Below, piece by piece: positions 1 through 7,514 of a stretch of 19,866 bases of DNA (positions are counted from its first letter, which is position 1; the number at the start of each line of letters is the position of its first letter). The stretch comes from Salinarimonas sp051117315 (GTDB lineage: Bacteria; Pseudomonadota; Alphaproteobacteria; Rhizobiales; Beijerinckiaceae): NCBI GenBank assembly GCA_051117315.1, contig JBNPEA010000003.1, positions 1 to 19,866 of the forward strand. The letters run 5' to 3'. The notes beneath the pieces are model-generated. The model had not been told where the DNA came from and ran no database searches. It saw only the letters and a program-made list of their open reading frames with translations. A program made the position numbers and the translations under genes.

Positions 1-139
1 GAGTCGCCCATGCCGTCATCGGCCTGCGCGCCTTCTTCCACGACACGCGCCACCGCTCACGGCGCAGAGCCCGCTGAACGCGTCAAGATCACCCCCAAAA
101 CGGGGCGCTCGTATCGCTTACGATCAACGAGACAGAGGC
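1..139. other. Left-edge stretch with no supportable gene
   Basis: No convincing gene is visible here. One plus-strand frame is open from the left edge and stops at 75-77, so it could be the tail of a gene that starts outside the window, but I do not recognise the residues. The same frame reopens from 78 and stops at 141-143, overlapping the toxin start, yet it has no ATG, GTG or TTG after 77. This is where the antitoxin of a MazF-type pair would normally end. A small inverted repeat, ATCG-CTTA-CGAT, lies at about 114-125 and could be chance. Confidence 0.4.
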
Positions 140-463
140 GTGACGCGCGGGGACGTGGTGACGGTCGCGATGTCGGGCGACTTCGGCAAGCCGCGTCCCG
201 CCCTCGTCGTGCAATCTGACTTCTTCGACGACACCGGATCGGTCACGGTTCTGCTCCTGACGAGCGCGCTCGAGAACGCACCTCTGATCAGGGTGACGGT
301 TCAACCGACGTCGACCAATGGTCTGCGCAAGGTCTCTCAGGTCATGGTCGACAAGCCCATGTCCATCAAACGAGGCAAGGTAGGGCCGGCCATCGGCCGC
401 GTGGACGACGAAACGATGGTTTCCGTAACGAGATCGCTCGCCCTGTTCCTCGGCTTGGCCTGA
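140..463 (+). CDS. MazF/PemK-family toxin (putative mRNA interferase)
   Basis: This is a 107-residue protein of the PemK/MazF (CcdB-like SH3 fold) family, whose members cleave mRNA in the cytoplasm and are normally held inactive by a cognate antitoxin. Visible family features are the N-terminal RGD (3-5), KPRPALVVQSD (17-27) and the block GLRKVSQVMVDKP (61-73) followed by SIKRGKVGPAIGR. Length and start match the family. GTG at 140 was chosen because MTRGDVVTVAM is the expected N-terminus; the ribosome site in front (AGAGG at 134-138) is poorly spaced. Close relatives recalled from alphaproteobacteria follow a DUF3018 'MazE-like' antitoxin that overlaps the toxin start, but no such antitoxin can be read in the 139 bases available. 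The gene converges on the M48 protease gene, with 22 bases between them. Family assignment is firm; activity is inferred. Confidence 0.85.
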   Translation: MTRGDVVTVAMSGDFGKPRPALVVQSDFFDDTGSVTVLLLTSALENAPLIRVTVQPTSTNGLRKVSQVMVDKPMSIKRGKVGPAIGRVDDETMVSVTRSLALFLGLA

Positions 464-485
464 CCCCGGCGGCTCCCGCGGCCCT

Positions 486-1526
486 TCACCAGGGCGCGCG
501 CGGCGCCGCCTCCGCCTGCGGTGCCTGCGGCGTCGGCGGGGGCAGTCGCCCGCCGGCGGTGCGCACCAGCGCCTCGACCCGGTCCTCGATCGAGGGGTGG
601 GTCGAGAGCAGCGCCGTGAAGCCGCGCCGCGGGTTCTCGACGCACATCTCCATGACGCTCGCCGGCGCCCGCGCCAGATCGGCGTTGCCCTTGATCTTGA
701 GGAGGGCGGAGATCATCGCGTCGGGGTTCTTGGTCAGCTCCACCGCGCCGGCGTCGGCCATGTATTCCCGCGCCCGCGACAGCGCGAAGCGGATCGTCAG
801 CGAGGCGAGCCAGGCGACGAGGATGATCACGACCGCGATCGCGATGGCGATCACGGCGCCCCGCCCGCCGCCGCTCCCGCCCCCGCTGCGCGAGCGGCTG
901 CCGCCGCGCCGCCACATGCCGAAGCGCAAGGAGCGGAAGACCATCTCGCCGACGAGCGCGATCACGCCGGCGATCACCACGGCGACGACCATCAGCCTCA
1001 CGTCCTCGTTGCGGATGTGGGTGAGCTCGTGCGCCATCACCGCCTCGATCTCGGCGTCCTCGAGCCGCTCGACCAGGCCGCGGGTGAGCGTCACGGCGTA
1101 CTGCTTCTGCGTGAGCCCGGAGGCGTAGGCGTTGAGCGCGTCGGTCTCGACGATCTGCAGGCGCGGCGTGGGCATGCCGCGGGAGATGCACAGCGTCTCC
1201 AGCATGCGGTAGAGCCGCGGATCGTCCTCGCGCGAGAGCGCGCGCGCGCCCGTGGTCGCCGCGACGATGCGGGTGTTGAGCGCCACGGCGATGCCGACCC
1301 AGGCGAGGGTACCCGCCACCAGGAAGGGGCTCCACGGCAGGGCGAAGGCGAGCGCGTCCGCGGCGAGGATGTCGGGCGGCGCGCCCGCGCCGTCACCGGC
1401 CGCGAGCATCGCCAGCGCAACCGCGTAGCCGACGAGGAGGACGAGGACGAACAGCCCCGCGACGAGCAGCACCGAGCGGATGCGGTTGGCGCGGATCTGG
1501 GTGTAGAGCCCGAACACGGGCGTCAT
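486..1526 (-). CDS. Membrane M48-family zinc metalloprotease (HtpX-like)
   Basis: A 346-residue integral membrane peptidase of family M48, whose HtpX members degrade misfolded membrane proteins. The zinc site HELTH is at 166-170 and the third ligand lies in EYMAD (E254), the normal M48 arrangement. Hydrophobic segments are at about 18-42 and 63-85 before the catalytic domain, and at about 179-196 and 224-245 between the two metal motifs. Between the latter pair sits a low-complexity Gly/Ser/Arg insert (about 205-223). The C-terminus is Pro/Ala rich (from about 328). The start is the ATG at 1526, with GAG-rich sequence in front. The gene lies 40 bases downstream of lemA in the same orientation; the LemA-M48 pairing is widespread in bacteria and suggests a shared envelope role. 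HtpX itself is shorter (about 290 residues), so I give no gene symbol. Confidence 0.9.
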   Translation of the reverse strand: MTPVFGLYTQIRANRIRSVLLVAGLFVLVLLVGYAVALAMLAAGDGAGAPPDILAADALAFALPWSPFLVAGTLAWVGIAVALNTRIVAATTGARALSREDDPRLYRMLETLCISRGMPTPRLQIVETDALNAYASGLTQKQYAVTLTRGLVERLEDAEIEAVMAHELTHIRNEDVRLMVVAVVIAGVIALVGEMVFRSLRFGMWRRGGSRSRSGGGSGGGRGAVIAIAIAVVIILVAWLASLTIRFALSRAREYMADAGAVELTKNPDAMISALLKIKGNADLARAPASVMEMCVENPRRGFTALLSTHPSIEDRVEALVRTAGGRLPPPTPQAPQAEAAPRAPW

Positions 1527-1566
1527 GGCCGCCTCTCCCTCGTCCGGCTCGGTCTCTCCCGCAGCG

Positions 1567-2124
1567 TCAGAACTTCACCTGCGGCGCCACGCTCATCTCG
1601 GCGCGCCGGTCCTCGCCGACGTCGAAGAACTCGCGCTCCGAGAAGCCGAGCTGGCGCGCGAACAGCACCGCCGGAAAGGACTGGATCGCCGCATTGAACT
1701 CGCTCACGGCGTTGTTGAAGAAGCGCCGGGCGGCGGCGAGCTTGTCCTCGACGTTGGAGAGCTCGCTCTGCAAGGACAGGAAGTTCGTGTTGGCCTTGAG
1801 GTCCGGGTAGGCCTCGGCCAGCGCGAACAGCCGTCCGAGGGCGCCGGTGAGCAGGCCCTCGGCGGCGGCCTGGTCGGCGGGGCCGCTCGCCTGCGTGGCG
1901 CGGTTGCGGGCCGTGATCACGGCATCGAGCGTCTCGCGCTCGTGCGCGGCGTAGCCCTTCACCGTCTCGACGAGGTTGGGGATCAGGTCGTGGCGCTGGT
2001 GCAGCTGCACGTCGATGTCGGCATAGGCCTGGTCCACCCGCTGGCGCATGGCGACGAGGCCGTTGTAGGTGACGATGCCGTAGACGACGACGACGGCGAC
2101 GACGCCGAGGATGATCCATTCCAT
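1567..2124 (-). CDS. lemA: LemA family protein
   Basis: A 185-residue LemA-family protein: one N-terminal membrane anchor (about residues 4-20, almost all Val/Ile/Leu) followed by a helical domain facing the periplasm or cell exterior. The family signature is clear in HDLIPNLVETVKGYAAHE (45-62), with NTNFLSLQSELSNVEDKLAAAR further on. I chose the ATG at 2124 because GGGGAAG stands about 8 bases upstream and translation then begins directly with the anchor; an in-frame ATG at 2172 would add 16 arginine-rich residues. It heads a probable two-gene operon with the M48 protease. The molecular role of LemA is not settled; partnership with the protease is inferred from conserved adjacency. Confidence 0.92.
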   Translation of the reverse strand: MEWIILGVVAVVVVYGIVTYNGLVAMRQRVDQAYADIDVQLHQRHDLIPNLVETVKGYAAHERETLDAVITARNRATQASGPADQAAAEGLLTGALGRLFALAEAYPDLKANTNFLSLQSELSNVEDKLAAARRFFNNAVSEFNAAIQSFPAVLFARQLGFSEREFFDVGEDRRAEMSVAPQVKF

Positions 2125-2225
2125 GGTAGCGCTTCCCCGTTCGAGTCGGCGGGAGCGTACCGGGAAACGCACGAAAGGGAAGGGGAATACGGCGGGCGCG
2201 AAGGCCCGCCGCGGCGCCGGCCGCC

Positions 2226-2651
2226 TCAGGCGAGGCGGGCGTCGAGGGTGATCGCGATCGCGCCGAGCGCCTTGGAGACGGGGCAGTTCTCCTTGGCCTT
2301 GGTGGCGAGGGACTGGAAGGTCGCCTCGTCGATCCCCGGAATCTTGGCCTCCAGGGTGAGCGCCGAGCCGGTGATGCCGGTGCCGGGGATCAGCTCCACC
2401 GCCGCGCGCGCCTCGAGCCGCTCGGCCGGCCTGCCGTTCTCGGCGAGGAAGTGGGAGAGCTGCATGGCGAAGCAGCCGGCATGCGCGGCCGCGATCAGCT
2501 CCTCCGGGTTGGTCCCGGAGCGCCCGCTCTCGTCCTCGAAGCGCGTCTTGAAGGAATAGGGCTGCCCGGCGAGGACGCCGCTCTGGCTGTCGAGCGTGCC
2601 GGTGCCGTCCTTGAGAGCGCCGTTCCAGACGGCCGTGGCGGTGCGTTTCAT
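2226..2651 (-). CDS. osmC: OsmC-family peroxiredoxin (organic hydroperoxide resistance)
   Basis: A 141-residue OsmC-type protein. OsmC reduces organic hydroperoxides in the cytoplasm with two reactive cysteines. Both are present: C60 in AAAHAGC (peroxidatic) and C123 in ENCPVS (resolving). The N-terminal MKRTATAVWNG and the NPEELIAAAHAGCF block are typical of OsmC rather than Ohr. The ATG at 2651 has GAGGAG about 8 bases upstream and gives the family's usual length. An in-frame extension far upstream exists only because stop codons are scarce in this G+C-rich DNA. It lies about 100 bases downstream of mutL on the same strand and is probably transcribed on its own. No regulator gene is adjacent. 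Confidence 0.93.
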   Translation of the reverse strand: MKRTATAVWNGALKDGTGTLDSQSGVLAGQPYSFKTRFEDESGRSGTNPEELIAAAHAGCFAMQLSHFLAENGRPAERLEARAAVELIPGTGITGSALTLEAKIPGIDEATFQSLATKAKENCPVSKALGAIAITLDARLA

Positions 2652-2758
2652 GATGCGTCTCCTCGGGGTGATCGTTCGTGGCGGTGATGGTTCGTGCCCC
2701 CGGGGTGCGAGATAGGCGCGCGGCGAGAATCCGCCAGGGCGCGCCCGCGCATGCCCCG

Positions 2759-4708
2759 TCACCGCCGCCCGAACAGCTTCTCGATGTCCGGGAGGCTCAG
2801 CGACACGTAGGTCGGGCGGCCGTGGTTGCACTGGCCCGAGAGCGGGGTCGCCTCCATCTCGCGGAGCAGCGCGTCCATCTCCTCGGGCTTGAGGCGCCGC
2901 CCGGAGCGGATCGAGCCGTGACAGGCCATGCGCGAGAGCAGCACGTCGCGCCGGCGCGCCAGCAGGTCGGCGCCGGCGTGGCCGTCGCCGGCGTCGTCGC
3001 TCTCGGCGAGCGCGTCGGCGAGGTCGCGCACCAGCGCCCGCACGTCGGGGCGCCCCAGCGCGGCGGGGGTCTCGCGCACGCACACGGCGCCCGCGCCGAA
3101 ACCCTCGAGCCCGAGCCCGAGCGCCTCCAGCGCCGGCGCGGCGTCCGCGAGGCGGGCGGCGTCGTCGGGGTCGAGCTCGACGATCTCCGGCACGAGCAGC
3201 ATCTGGCGGGCGATGCCGATCACGTCTCCGCCGCGGCCCTCGCGCTCGCGCTTGAGCCGCTCGTAGACGAGCCGCTCGTGGGCCGCGTGCATGTCGACGA
3301 GGACGATGCCGTCGCGGGTCTGGGCGAGGATGTAGGTCTCGTGCAGCTGGGCGCGGGCGGCGCCGAGGGGATGGTCCTCGGCGGCGGGGGCGTCGGCCGG
3401 CTGCGCCGCGGCGCGGGCGTCGGCCGAGGGCGCGAAGCCGAAGGCCGGCTGGGCGCCCGTGTCGTAGCCGGGCTGCGGGCCTTCGCCGAGGCCGGGACCC
3501 GCGAAGCCCTCCGGTGCCTGCCAGGAGCGCGCGAGCGGCTGCGGGCGCACCGGCGTCGGGGCGTGGCGGGCGTAGGCGCTCGCGCCGCCGTGCGTGCGCA
3601 GGGCGGCGAGGGTGCGGTCCCCGCCGGTGGTCGAGGCCCGGTGCCCGGCCCGGGCCAGCGCCTCGCGGATGGCGGAGACGACGAGCGCGCGCACGAGGCC
3701 CGGGTCGCGGAAGCGCACCTCGGTCTTGGCCGGGTGGACGTTGACGTCGACCATGCGCGGGTCGCAGGTGATGAACAGCGCCAGCGCCGGGTGGCGGTCC
3801 GAGGCCATCACGTCGGCATAGGCGCCGCGCACGGCGCCGAGCAGCAGCTTGTCGCGCACCGGCCGGCCGTTGACCACGAAGTGGATCGCCTGGCCCGTGC
3901 CGCGATGGTAGGTCGGCAGGCCGACGAGGCCCGACAGCGCGAAGCCCTCGCGGGCGGCGTCCACCTGCGCGGCGTTCTCGGCGAAGTCGCGGCCGACGAT
4001 GCGGGCGATGCGCCGCGCCAGCCCCTCGGGGCCGGGCGGCTCGGGCGGGCAGGTCAGCGCGCCGACGCCCTCGCCCGAGAGCGAGAAGCGGATCTGCGGA
4101 TGCGCCACGGCGAGGCGCTTGATCACCTCGGAGACGGCGAGCGCCTCGGCGCGATCCGACTTGAGGAACTTCAGCCGCGCCGGCGTCGCCGCGAACAGCT
4201 CGGCCACCTCGATCCGGGTGCCCGGCCGTGCCGGCGCCGGGCGGATCGGCCCCTTGCGGCCGGCCTCGACCAGGAGCGCGAGCCCGGTCTCGGCGTCGTC
4301 GGTCCGGGTCGTGATCGACAGCCGGCTCACCGCGCCGATCGAGGGCAGCGCCTCGCCGCGAAAGCCGAGCGTGGCGATGGCGCCGAGATCGCCGTCGGGG
4401 AGCTTCGAGGTGGCGTGGCGCTCCACCGCGAGCGCGAGGTCGGCCTCGCTCATGCCCCGCCCGTCGTCGACGACGCGGATCAGCCGGCGCCCGCCGGCCT
4501 CGATCTCGACCGAGATCGCCGCGGCGCCGGCGTCGACGGCGTTCTCGACGAGCTCCTTCACGGCCGCCGCGGGCCGCTCCACCACCTCGCCCGCGGCGAT
4601 GCGGTCGACGAGGATCGGGTCGAGCCGGCGCACCGCCGCGCGCGACGGTGCGGCGTCGCCGGGCGGACGGGCGGTCGGGTCGGCGGTGCGGGCGTCGGAG
4701 ACGGTCAT
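2759..4708 (-). CDS. mutL: DNA mismatch repair protein MutL (endonuclease-type)
   Basis: A 649-residue MutL, which couples mismatch recognition by MutS to strand incision. The N-terminal GHKL ATPase motifs are complete: ELVENAVDAGA with E52 and N56, DDGRGM (81-86), ATSKL (99-103) and GFRGEAL (115-121). A Pro/Ala/Gly-rich linker spans about 355-445. The C-terminal dimerisation and endonuclease domain carries DMHAAHERLVYE (472-483, the DQHA(X)2E(X)4E motif with M for Q), ACHGSIR (595-601), QCNHGRPT (626-633) and terminal FGRR. This matches bacteria without MutH, where MutL itself nicks. The ATG at 4708 was chosen because the family core begins soon after; an upstream in-frame start at 4858 would run into the divergent transporter's translation start. 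It is divergent from the VIT-type transporter. Confidence 0.96.
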   Translation of the reverse strand: MTVSDARTADPTARPPGDAAPSRAAVRRLDPILVDRIAAGEVVERPAAAVKELVENAVDAGAAAISVEIEAGGRRLIRVVDDGRGMSEADLALAVERHATSKLPDGDLGAIATLGFRGEALPSIGAVSRLSITTRTDDAETGLALLVEAGRKGPIRPAPARPGTRIEVAELFAATPARLKFLKSDRAEALAVSEVIKRLAVAHPQIRFSLSGEGVGALTCPPEPPGPEGLARRIARIVGRDFAENAAQVDAAREGFALSGLVGLPTYHRGTGQAIHFVVNGRPVRDKLLLGAVRGAYADVMASDRHPALALFITCDPRMVDVNVHPAKTEVRFRDPGLVRALVVSAIREALARAGHRASTTGGDRTLAALRTHGGASAYARHAPTPVRPQPLARSWQAPEGFAGPGLGEGPQPGYDTGAQPAFGFAPSADARAAAQPADAPAAEDHPLGAARAQLHETYILAQTRDGIVLVDMHAAHERLVYERLKREREGRGGDVIGIARQMLLVPEIVELDPDDAARLADAAPALEALGLGLEGFGAGAVCVRETPAALGRPDVRALVRDLADALAESDDAGDGHAGADLLARRRDVLLSRMACHGSIRSGRRLKPEEMDALLREMEATPLSGQCNHGRPTYVSLSLPDIEKLFGRR

Positions 4709-4856
4709 GGCGTGATTCGGGCCTCGGCGGAGAATGTAGGGCGGCGAACGGGGCGCGGGAAAGGCCGCGCGCGCGATCGTCCACGTGTCGCTGCGCAGCG
4801 GCGCCGCGCATCCTTCTCCAGGCGCTCGGCGTTGCTCCGCGGAACGGAGGAGCGGC

Positions 4857-5441
4857 ATGCGCGAGATGGGCGACGAGGGCGGCAGCGACGGGGGAGAAGC
4901 CGGCGGTACGCGAGCCGGAGGAAAGCAGGGCCTCTCGGGCTGGATGCGGGCCTACCTGCCCGAGCTCGTCTACGGCGCCAACGACGGCGTGGTGACGACG
5001 CTCGCGGTGGTCTCCGGCGTCACCGGCGCGCAGCTCTCGACCAACGTCATCCTCATCCTGGGCTTCGCCAACCTCTTCGCCGACGGCGTCTCGATGGGGG
5101 CGAGCAACGTGCTCTCCGTGCGCTCGACGCCGAACGAGGCCGAGCGCCCGTCCCTGCGCGAGGCCTCCCGCAACGGGCTCGCGACCTTCGGCGGCTTCCT
5201 CGTGGCCGGAATCGTGCCGCTGCTGGCCTACCTGCTGCCGTTTCCGGGCGGCTCGTCCTTCGCCTGGGCCTGCGGCCTGTCCGCGCTCACGCTGTTCGGC
5301 GTCGGTGCCGGGCGGGCGCTGTTCTCGGACCGCGCCTGGCTGCAGGCGGGCCTCGAGATGCTCGCCATCGGCGCCGCGGCGGGATCGGTGGCCTACGGCG
5401 TCGGGCTGCTGGGGCGGGCGATCACCGGAGGCGCGGGGTGA
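4857..5441 (+). CDS. Short VIT/CCC1-family transporter (putative iron/manganese)
   Basis: A 194-residue membrane protein of the VIT1/CCC1 family, members of which move Fe2+ or Mn2+ out of the cytosol. The family core is unmistakable: ELVYGANDGVVTTLAVVSG (36-54) and GFANLFADGVSMGASN (69-84). D43 and M80 coincide in position with residues I recall as important in plant VIT1. About five membrane helices are visible (38-56, 62-82, 109-127, 134-152, 164-188). The loop between helices 2 and 3 is only about 20 residues, so the cytosolic metal-binding helices of full VIT proteins are missing. Residues 1-30 are hydrophilic and Gly/Glu rich. The start is ATG 4857, with GGAGGAG 4 bases upstream. Substrate is inferred from family only. 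It converges on hicB and is divergent from mutL. Confidence 0.88.
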   Translation: MREMGDEGGSDGGEAGGTRAGGKQGLSGWMRAYLPELVYGANDGVVTTLAVVSGVTGAQLSTNVILILGFANLFADGVSMGASNVLSVRSTPNEAERPSLREASRNGLATFGGFLVAGIVPLLAYLLPFPGGSSFAWACGLSALTLFGVGAGRALFSDRAWLQAGLEMLAIGAAAGSVAYGVGLLGRAITGGAG

Positions 5442-5463
5442 GGCGCGGGCACGACGCTTGCGC

Positions 5464-5865
5464 TCAGGCCGCCTCGTCGACCATCGCGCGCTCGGCCGCC
5501 TGCAGGAGGAACCCCGAGCGGGTGAGGCCGCGTTCGGTGGCATGACGGTCGATCATCTCGAGCACGTCCTCCGGAAGCGTCACGTTCACACGGACCGCCT
5601 TCTTGGCTCGGCTCGGCGCACGCACGAGAACGGCGACGGCGTCGCGGTTCGCCGCCGTTGCCATGATCTCGGTCAGGGACGCGGGCTCGGGGGGAACCTC
5701 GCCGTCCTCCTCCAGGCCTTCGAGATGCAGGGCGAGCGCTTCCTCGGCCATGGCTCGGGCTTCGTCCAGCGTACGCCCGGCGGTGATGCAGCCGGGAAGA
5801 TCGGGAAAGGAGACGCCGAAATCGCTCGTGTCTTCCTTGTGAATTAGGCCGATGTACTGGCGCAT
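5464..5865 (-). CDS. hicB: HicB-family antitoxin
   Basis: A 133-residue HicB-type antitoxin. Its N-terminal partial RNase H-like domain (about 1-60) carries the signature FPDLPGCITAGRTLDEA (20-36), and the C-terminal region (about 90-127) reads as a ribbon-helix-helix DNA-binding domain, VRVNVTLPEDVLEMIDRHA and onward. Such proteins bind and block HicA and repress their own operon. The ATG at 5865 begins 2 bases after the hicA stop, and GAGGT within the end of hicA serves as ribosome site, so translation is probably coupled. An in-frame upstream extension to 6015 is only hicA read in another frame. It converges with the transporter gene, 22 bases away. Confidence 0.93.
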   Translation of the reverse strand: MRQYIGLIHKEDTSDFGVSFPDLPGCITAGRTLDEARAMAEEALALHLEGLEEDGEVPPEPASLTEIMATAANRDAVAVLVRAPSRAKKAVRVNVTLPEDVLEMIDRHATERGLTRSGFLLQAAERAMVDEAA

Positions 5866-5867
5866 GG

Positions 5868-6056
5868 TTACCTCAGCTTCAATCCGGATTGCCGCTCGAT
5901 GCTCTTCAACGTGCCGACCGGTATGTCCCGCTTCGGGTGCGGAACGGTGACGCGACCGGCACGATCCGGGTGCTTCAGCTGAACGTGGCTGCCCTTCCGG
6001 GCGACCTCTCGCCATCCGGCCGCCCTCAAGGCGTCGAGAACCACGCCGCTTCGCAT
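5868..6056 (-). CDS. hicA: HicA-family toxin (putative mRNA interferase)
   Basis: A 62-residue HicA toxin with a double-stranded-RNA-binding-like fold; HicA proteins cleave mRNA and arrest translation. The catalytic histidine lies in KGSHVQLKHP (H24), and VTVPHPKRDIPVGTLKSI (37-54) is the classical second half. The start at ATG 6056 is supported by AGGGGAG (complement of 6066-6072) 9 bases upstream and by family length. A GTG at 6089 in frame would lie inside the operator and was rejected. hicA is the first gene of a hicA-hicB operon reading away from the iron-dependent dehydrogenase gene, whose stop is 75 bases upstream. The toxin looks intact. Confidence 0.93.
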   Translation of the reverse strand: MRSGVVLDALRAAGWREVARKGSHVQLKHPDRAGRVTVPHPKRDIPVGTLKSIERQSGLKLR

Positions 6057-6080
6057 CCGATCGTGCTCCCCTGCGCGAGT

Positions 6081-6104
6081 TTTATACACACTTTCGTGTG
6101 TATG
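6081..6104 (-). promoter_or_regulatory. hicAB promoter and operator
   Basis: Read on the minus strand, TATAAA (complement of 6081-6086) is a good -10 box, placing the transcript start near 6074, just before the hicA ribosome site. Overlapping it is a perfect inverted repeat, ATACACAC (6084-6091), TTTC, GTGTGTAT (6096-6103). This AT-rich palindrome stands out sharply from its surroundings and is ideally placed for autorepression by HicB. I see no strong -35 box (TGGCGC at 17 bases spacing). The palindrome is seen directly; the operator function is inferred. Confidence 0.72.
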
Positions 6105-6131
6105 CGCCAGCCCGATCGCGTCGATTCTCGC

Positions 6132-7274
6132 TCACCAAGCCGCGCGATAGATCGCCAGCGCATCCGCGCGTCCCACCTCCCGCGGATTGTTGACGAGGAG
6201 CCGCGTCTGGCCCATCGCGTCGTCGGCGAGGAGGTCGAGCGCGTCCTCCGGCACGCCGACGTCGCGCAGGCGCCGCGCGAGGCCGATCTCGGCGCAGAGC
6301 GTCTCGAGCCGGGCGATGAAGGCCTCGGCGTCCGGCGGGCAATCGGTGAAGGTGCAGGGGCCGAGCGCGGCGTAGGCGGCCTCGGCGGCGGGCAGGTTGA
6401 AGCGCATCACCTGCGTCAGCACGAGCGCGTTCGAGAGCCCGTGCGGGATGCCGAAGCGGCCGCCGAGCGGGTAGGCCAGCGCGTGCACGGCGGCGACGGG
6501 CGCGTTGGCGAAGGCCTGGCCCGCCAGCATCGAGCCGAGCAGCATCGCCCCGCGGGCCGCGCGGTCCGCGCCGTCGCGGCAGGCGTCCGCGATCGCGCCG
6601 CCGAGGAGCCGCAGCGCCTCGCGGGCGAGCGCCTTCGAGACCGCGTTGGCGTTCGGCGAGGCGGAGGTGAAGGCCTCGATGGCGTGGACCATGGCGTCGA
6701 CCCCCGTCGCCGCGGTGACCGGGGCGGGGAGGCCGAGCGTCAGGTCGGGGTCGAGCAGCGCGATGTCCGGCAGGAGGAGGGGGGAGACGACGCCCATCTT
6801 GGTGTGGGCGCCGGTGGTGACGATCGAGATCGGCGTCACCTCCGAGCCGGTCCCCGCCGTCGTGGGTGCGAGCAGCAGCGGCAGCCGCGGGCCTGCGGCC
6901 TTCCCGACGCCGTAGGCGTCCGCCAGCGGTTCTCCCGATCCCGCCAGCAGCGCCGCCAGCTTGGCGACGTCGAGGGACGATCCGCCCCCGATGCCGACCA
7001 CGCCGCTCGCCCGGTGCGCCCGCGCCGCCGCGGCTGCGGCCTCGACGACGCTCTCGGGCGGGTCGGCGACGACGTCGGTGAAGAGCGCGACCGCGATCCC
7101 GGCCTCCTCCAGCGCCGCGATCGCCGGCGCGACGAGGCCTGCGGCGACGAGCCCCGCATCGGACACGACGAGGACGCGCGGGCCGAGCCGCCCGGAGGCG
7201 AGGCTCCCGAGCCGGGCGATGGCGCCCGCGCCGAAGACGATGGTCGGGGTCGTCGAGACGGTGAAGGGGGTCAT
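6132..7274 (-). CDS. Iron-containing alcohol dehydrogenase
   Basis: A 380-residue group III (Fe-dependent) alcohol dehydrogenase, an NAD(P)-linked cytoplasmic enzyme. The nucleotide-binding loop GGGSSLDVAK (96-105) and the threonine-rich PTTAGTGSEVTP (138-148) are present. All four metal ligands can be placed: D193 and H197 in GVDAMVHAIEAF, H264 in AAVHALAYPLGG and H278 in GIPHGLSNA. The ATG at 7274 is preceded by GGAGAG. Related enzymes include maleylacetate reductases and hydroxyacid-oxoacid transhydrogenases, and the substrate cannot be read from the sequence. It is divergent from a zinc-type alcohol dehydrogenase across 240 bases, so a shared regulatory region is possible. Confidence 0.92.
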   Translation of the reverse strand: MTPFTVSTTPTIVFGAGAIARLGSLASGRLGPRVLVVSDAGLVAAGLVAPAIAALEEAGIAVALFTDVVADPPESVVEAAAAAARAHRASGVVGIGGGSSLDVAKLAALLAGSGEPLADAYGVGKAAGPRLPLLLAPTTAGTGSEVTPISIVTTGAHTKMGVVSPLLLPDIALLDPDLTLGLPAPVTAATGVDAMVHAIEAFTSASPNANAVSKALAREALRLLGGAIADACRDGADRAARGAMLLGSMLAGQAFANAPVAAVHALAYPLGGRFGIPHGLSNALVLTQVMRFNLPAAEAAYAALGPCTFTDCPPDAEAFIARLETLCAEIGLARRLRDVGVPEDALDLLADDAMGQTRLLVNNPREVGRADALAIYRAAW

Positions 7275-7514
7275 GGCGCTCTCCGGGCGATGGTCCGTGC
7301 ATCGGCGGCGGAGCCTGCCTCGCGCGGGCGCCGGGAGCAAGCCGGCAGACGTCGCCGAGCATCGCGCCACGCAGGTGCGAATACCCTCGTGCGCACATCC
7401 CCTCTCGCGGTCGGTGGAATCTCCGGCGTGACCCGGATGGGGGTTGCGCGACTGGCGCGAGCGCCACCTTTCGTGTCTCGTCGACCACGGGGCGGGACGA
7501 AGAGGAGGCGCGGG
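7275..7514. promoter_or_regulatory. Divergent control region between two alcohol dehydrogenase genes
   Basis: This 240-base region must contain the start signals of both dehydrogenase genes. I see no clear sigma-70 or sigma-54 boxes. Two perfect palindromes are present: TGGCGC-GA-GCGCCA at 7453-7466, about 48 bases before the zinc enzyme's start, and GTGCGCAC at 7389-7396. Either could be a regulator site or a chance product of the high G+C content. No regulator gene is next to it. Confidence 0.4.

Noticed and set aside
3..77. Possible C-terminus of a gene entering from the left edge
   Set aside because: About 24 unrecognised residues ending in an Arg-rich tail are too little to support a gene call.
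2085..2120. ACG/GAC triplet repetition that looks like a microsatellite
   Set aside because: It is the reverse complement of Val-rich codons in the LemA membrane anchor and is explained by coding.
4709..4856. Palindrome CGCTGCGCAGCG (4789-4800) between mutL and the transporter as an operator
   Set aside because: It consists only of G/C-rich steps, is not placed against recognisable promoter boxes, and is plausible by chance.
2226..5543. Minus-strand open frame of over 1100 codons spanning osmC, mutL and the transporter gene
   Set aside because: Only its osmC end is real. The rest is an Arg/Pro/Ala-rich shadow of mutL in another frame, open because stop codons are rare at this G+C content.
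2678..5545. Plus-strand open frame of 955 codons opposite mutL
   Set aside because: The composition is typical of an antisense shadow (Arg, Gly, Ala, His-rich, no motifs), while mutL on the other strand has all family motifs.
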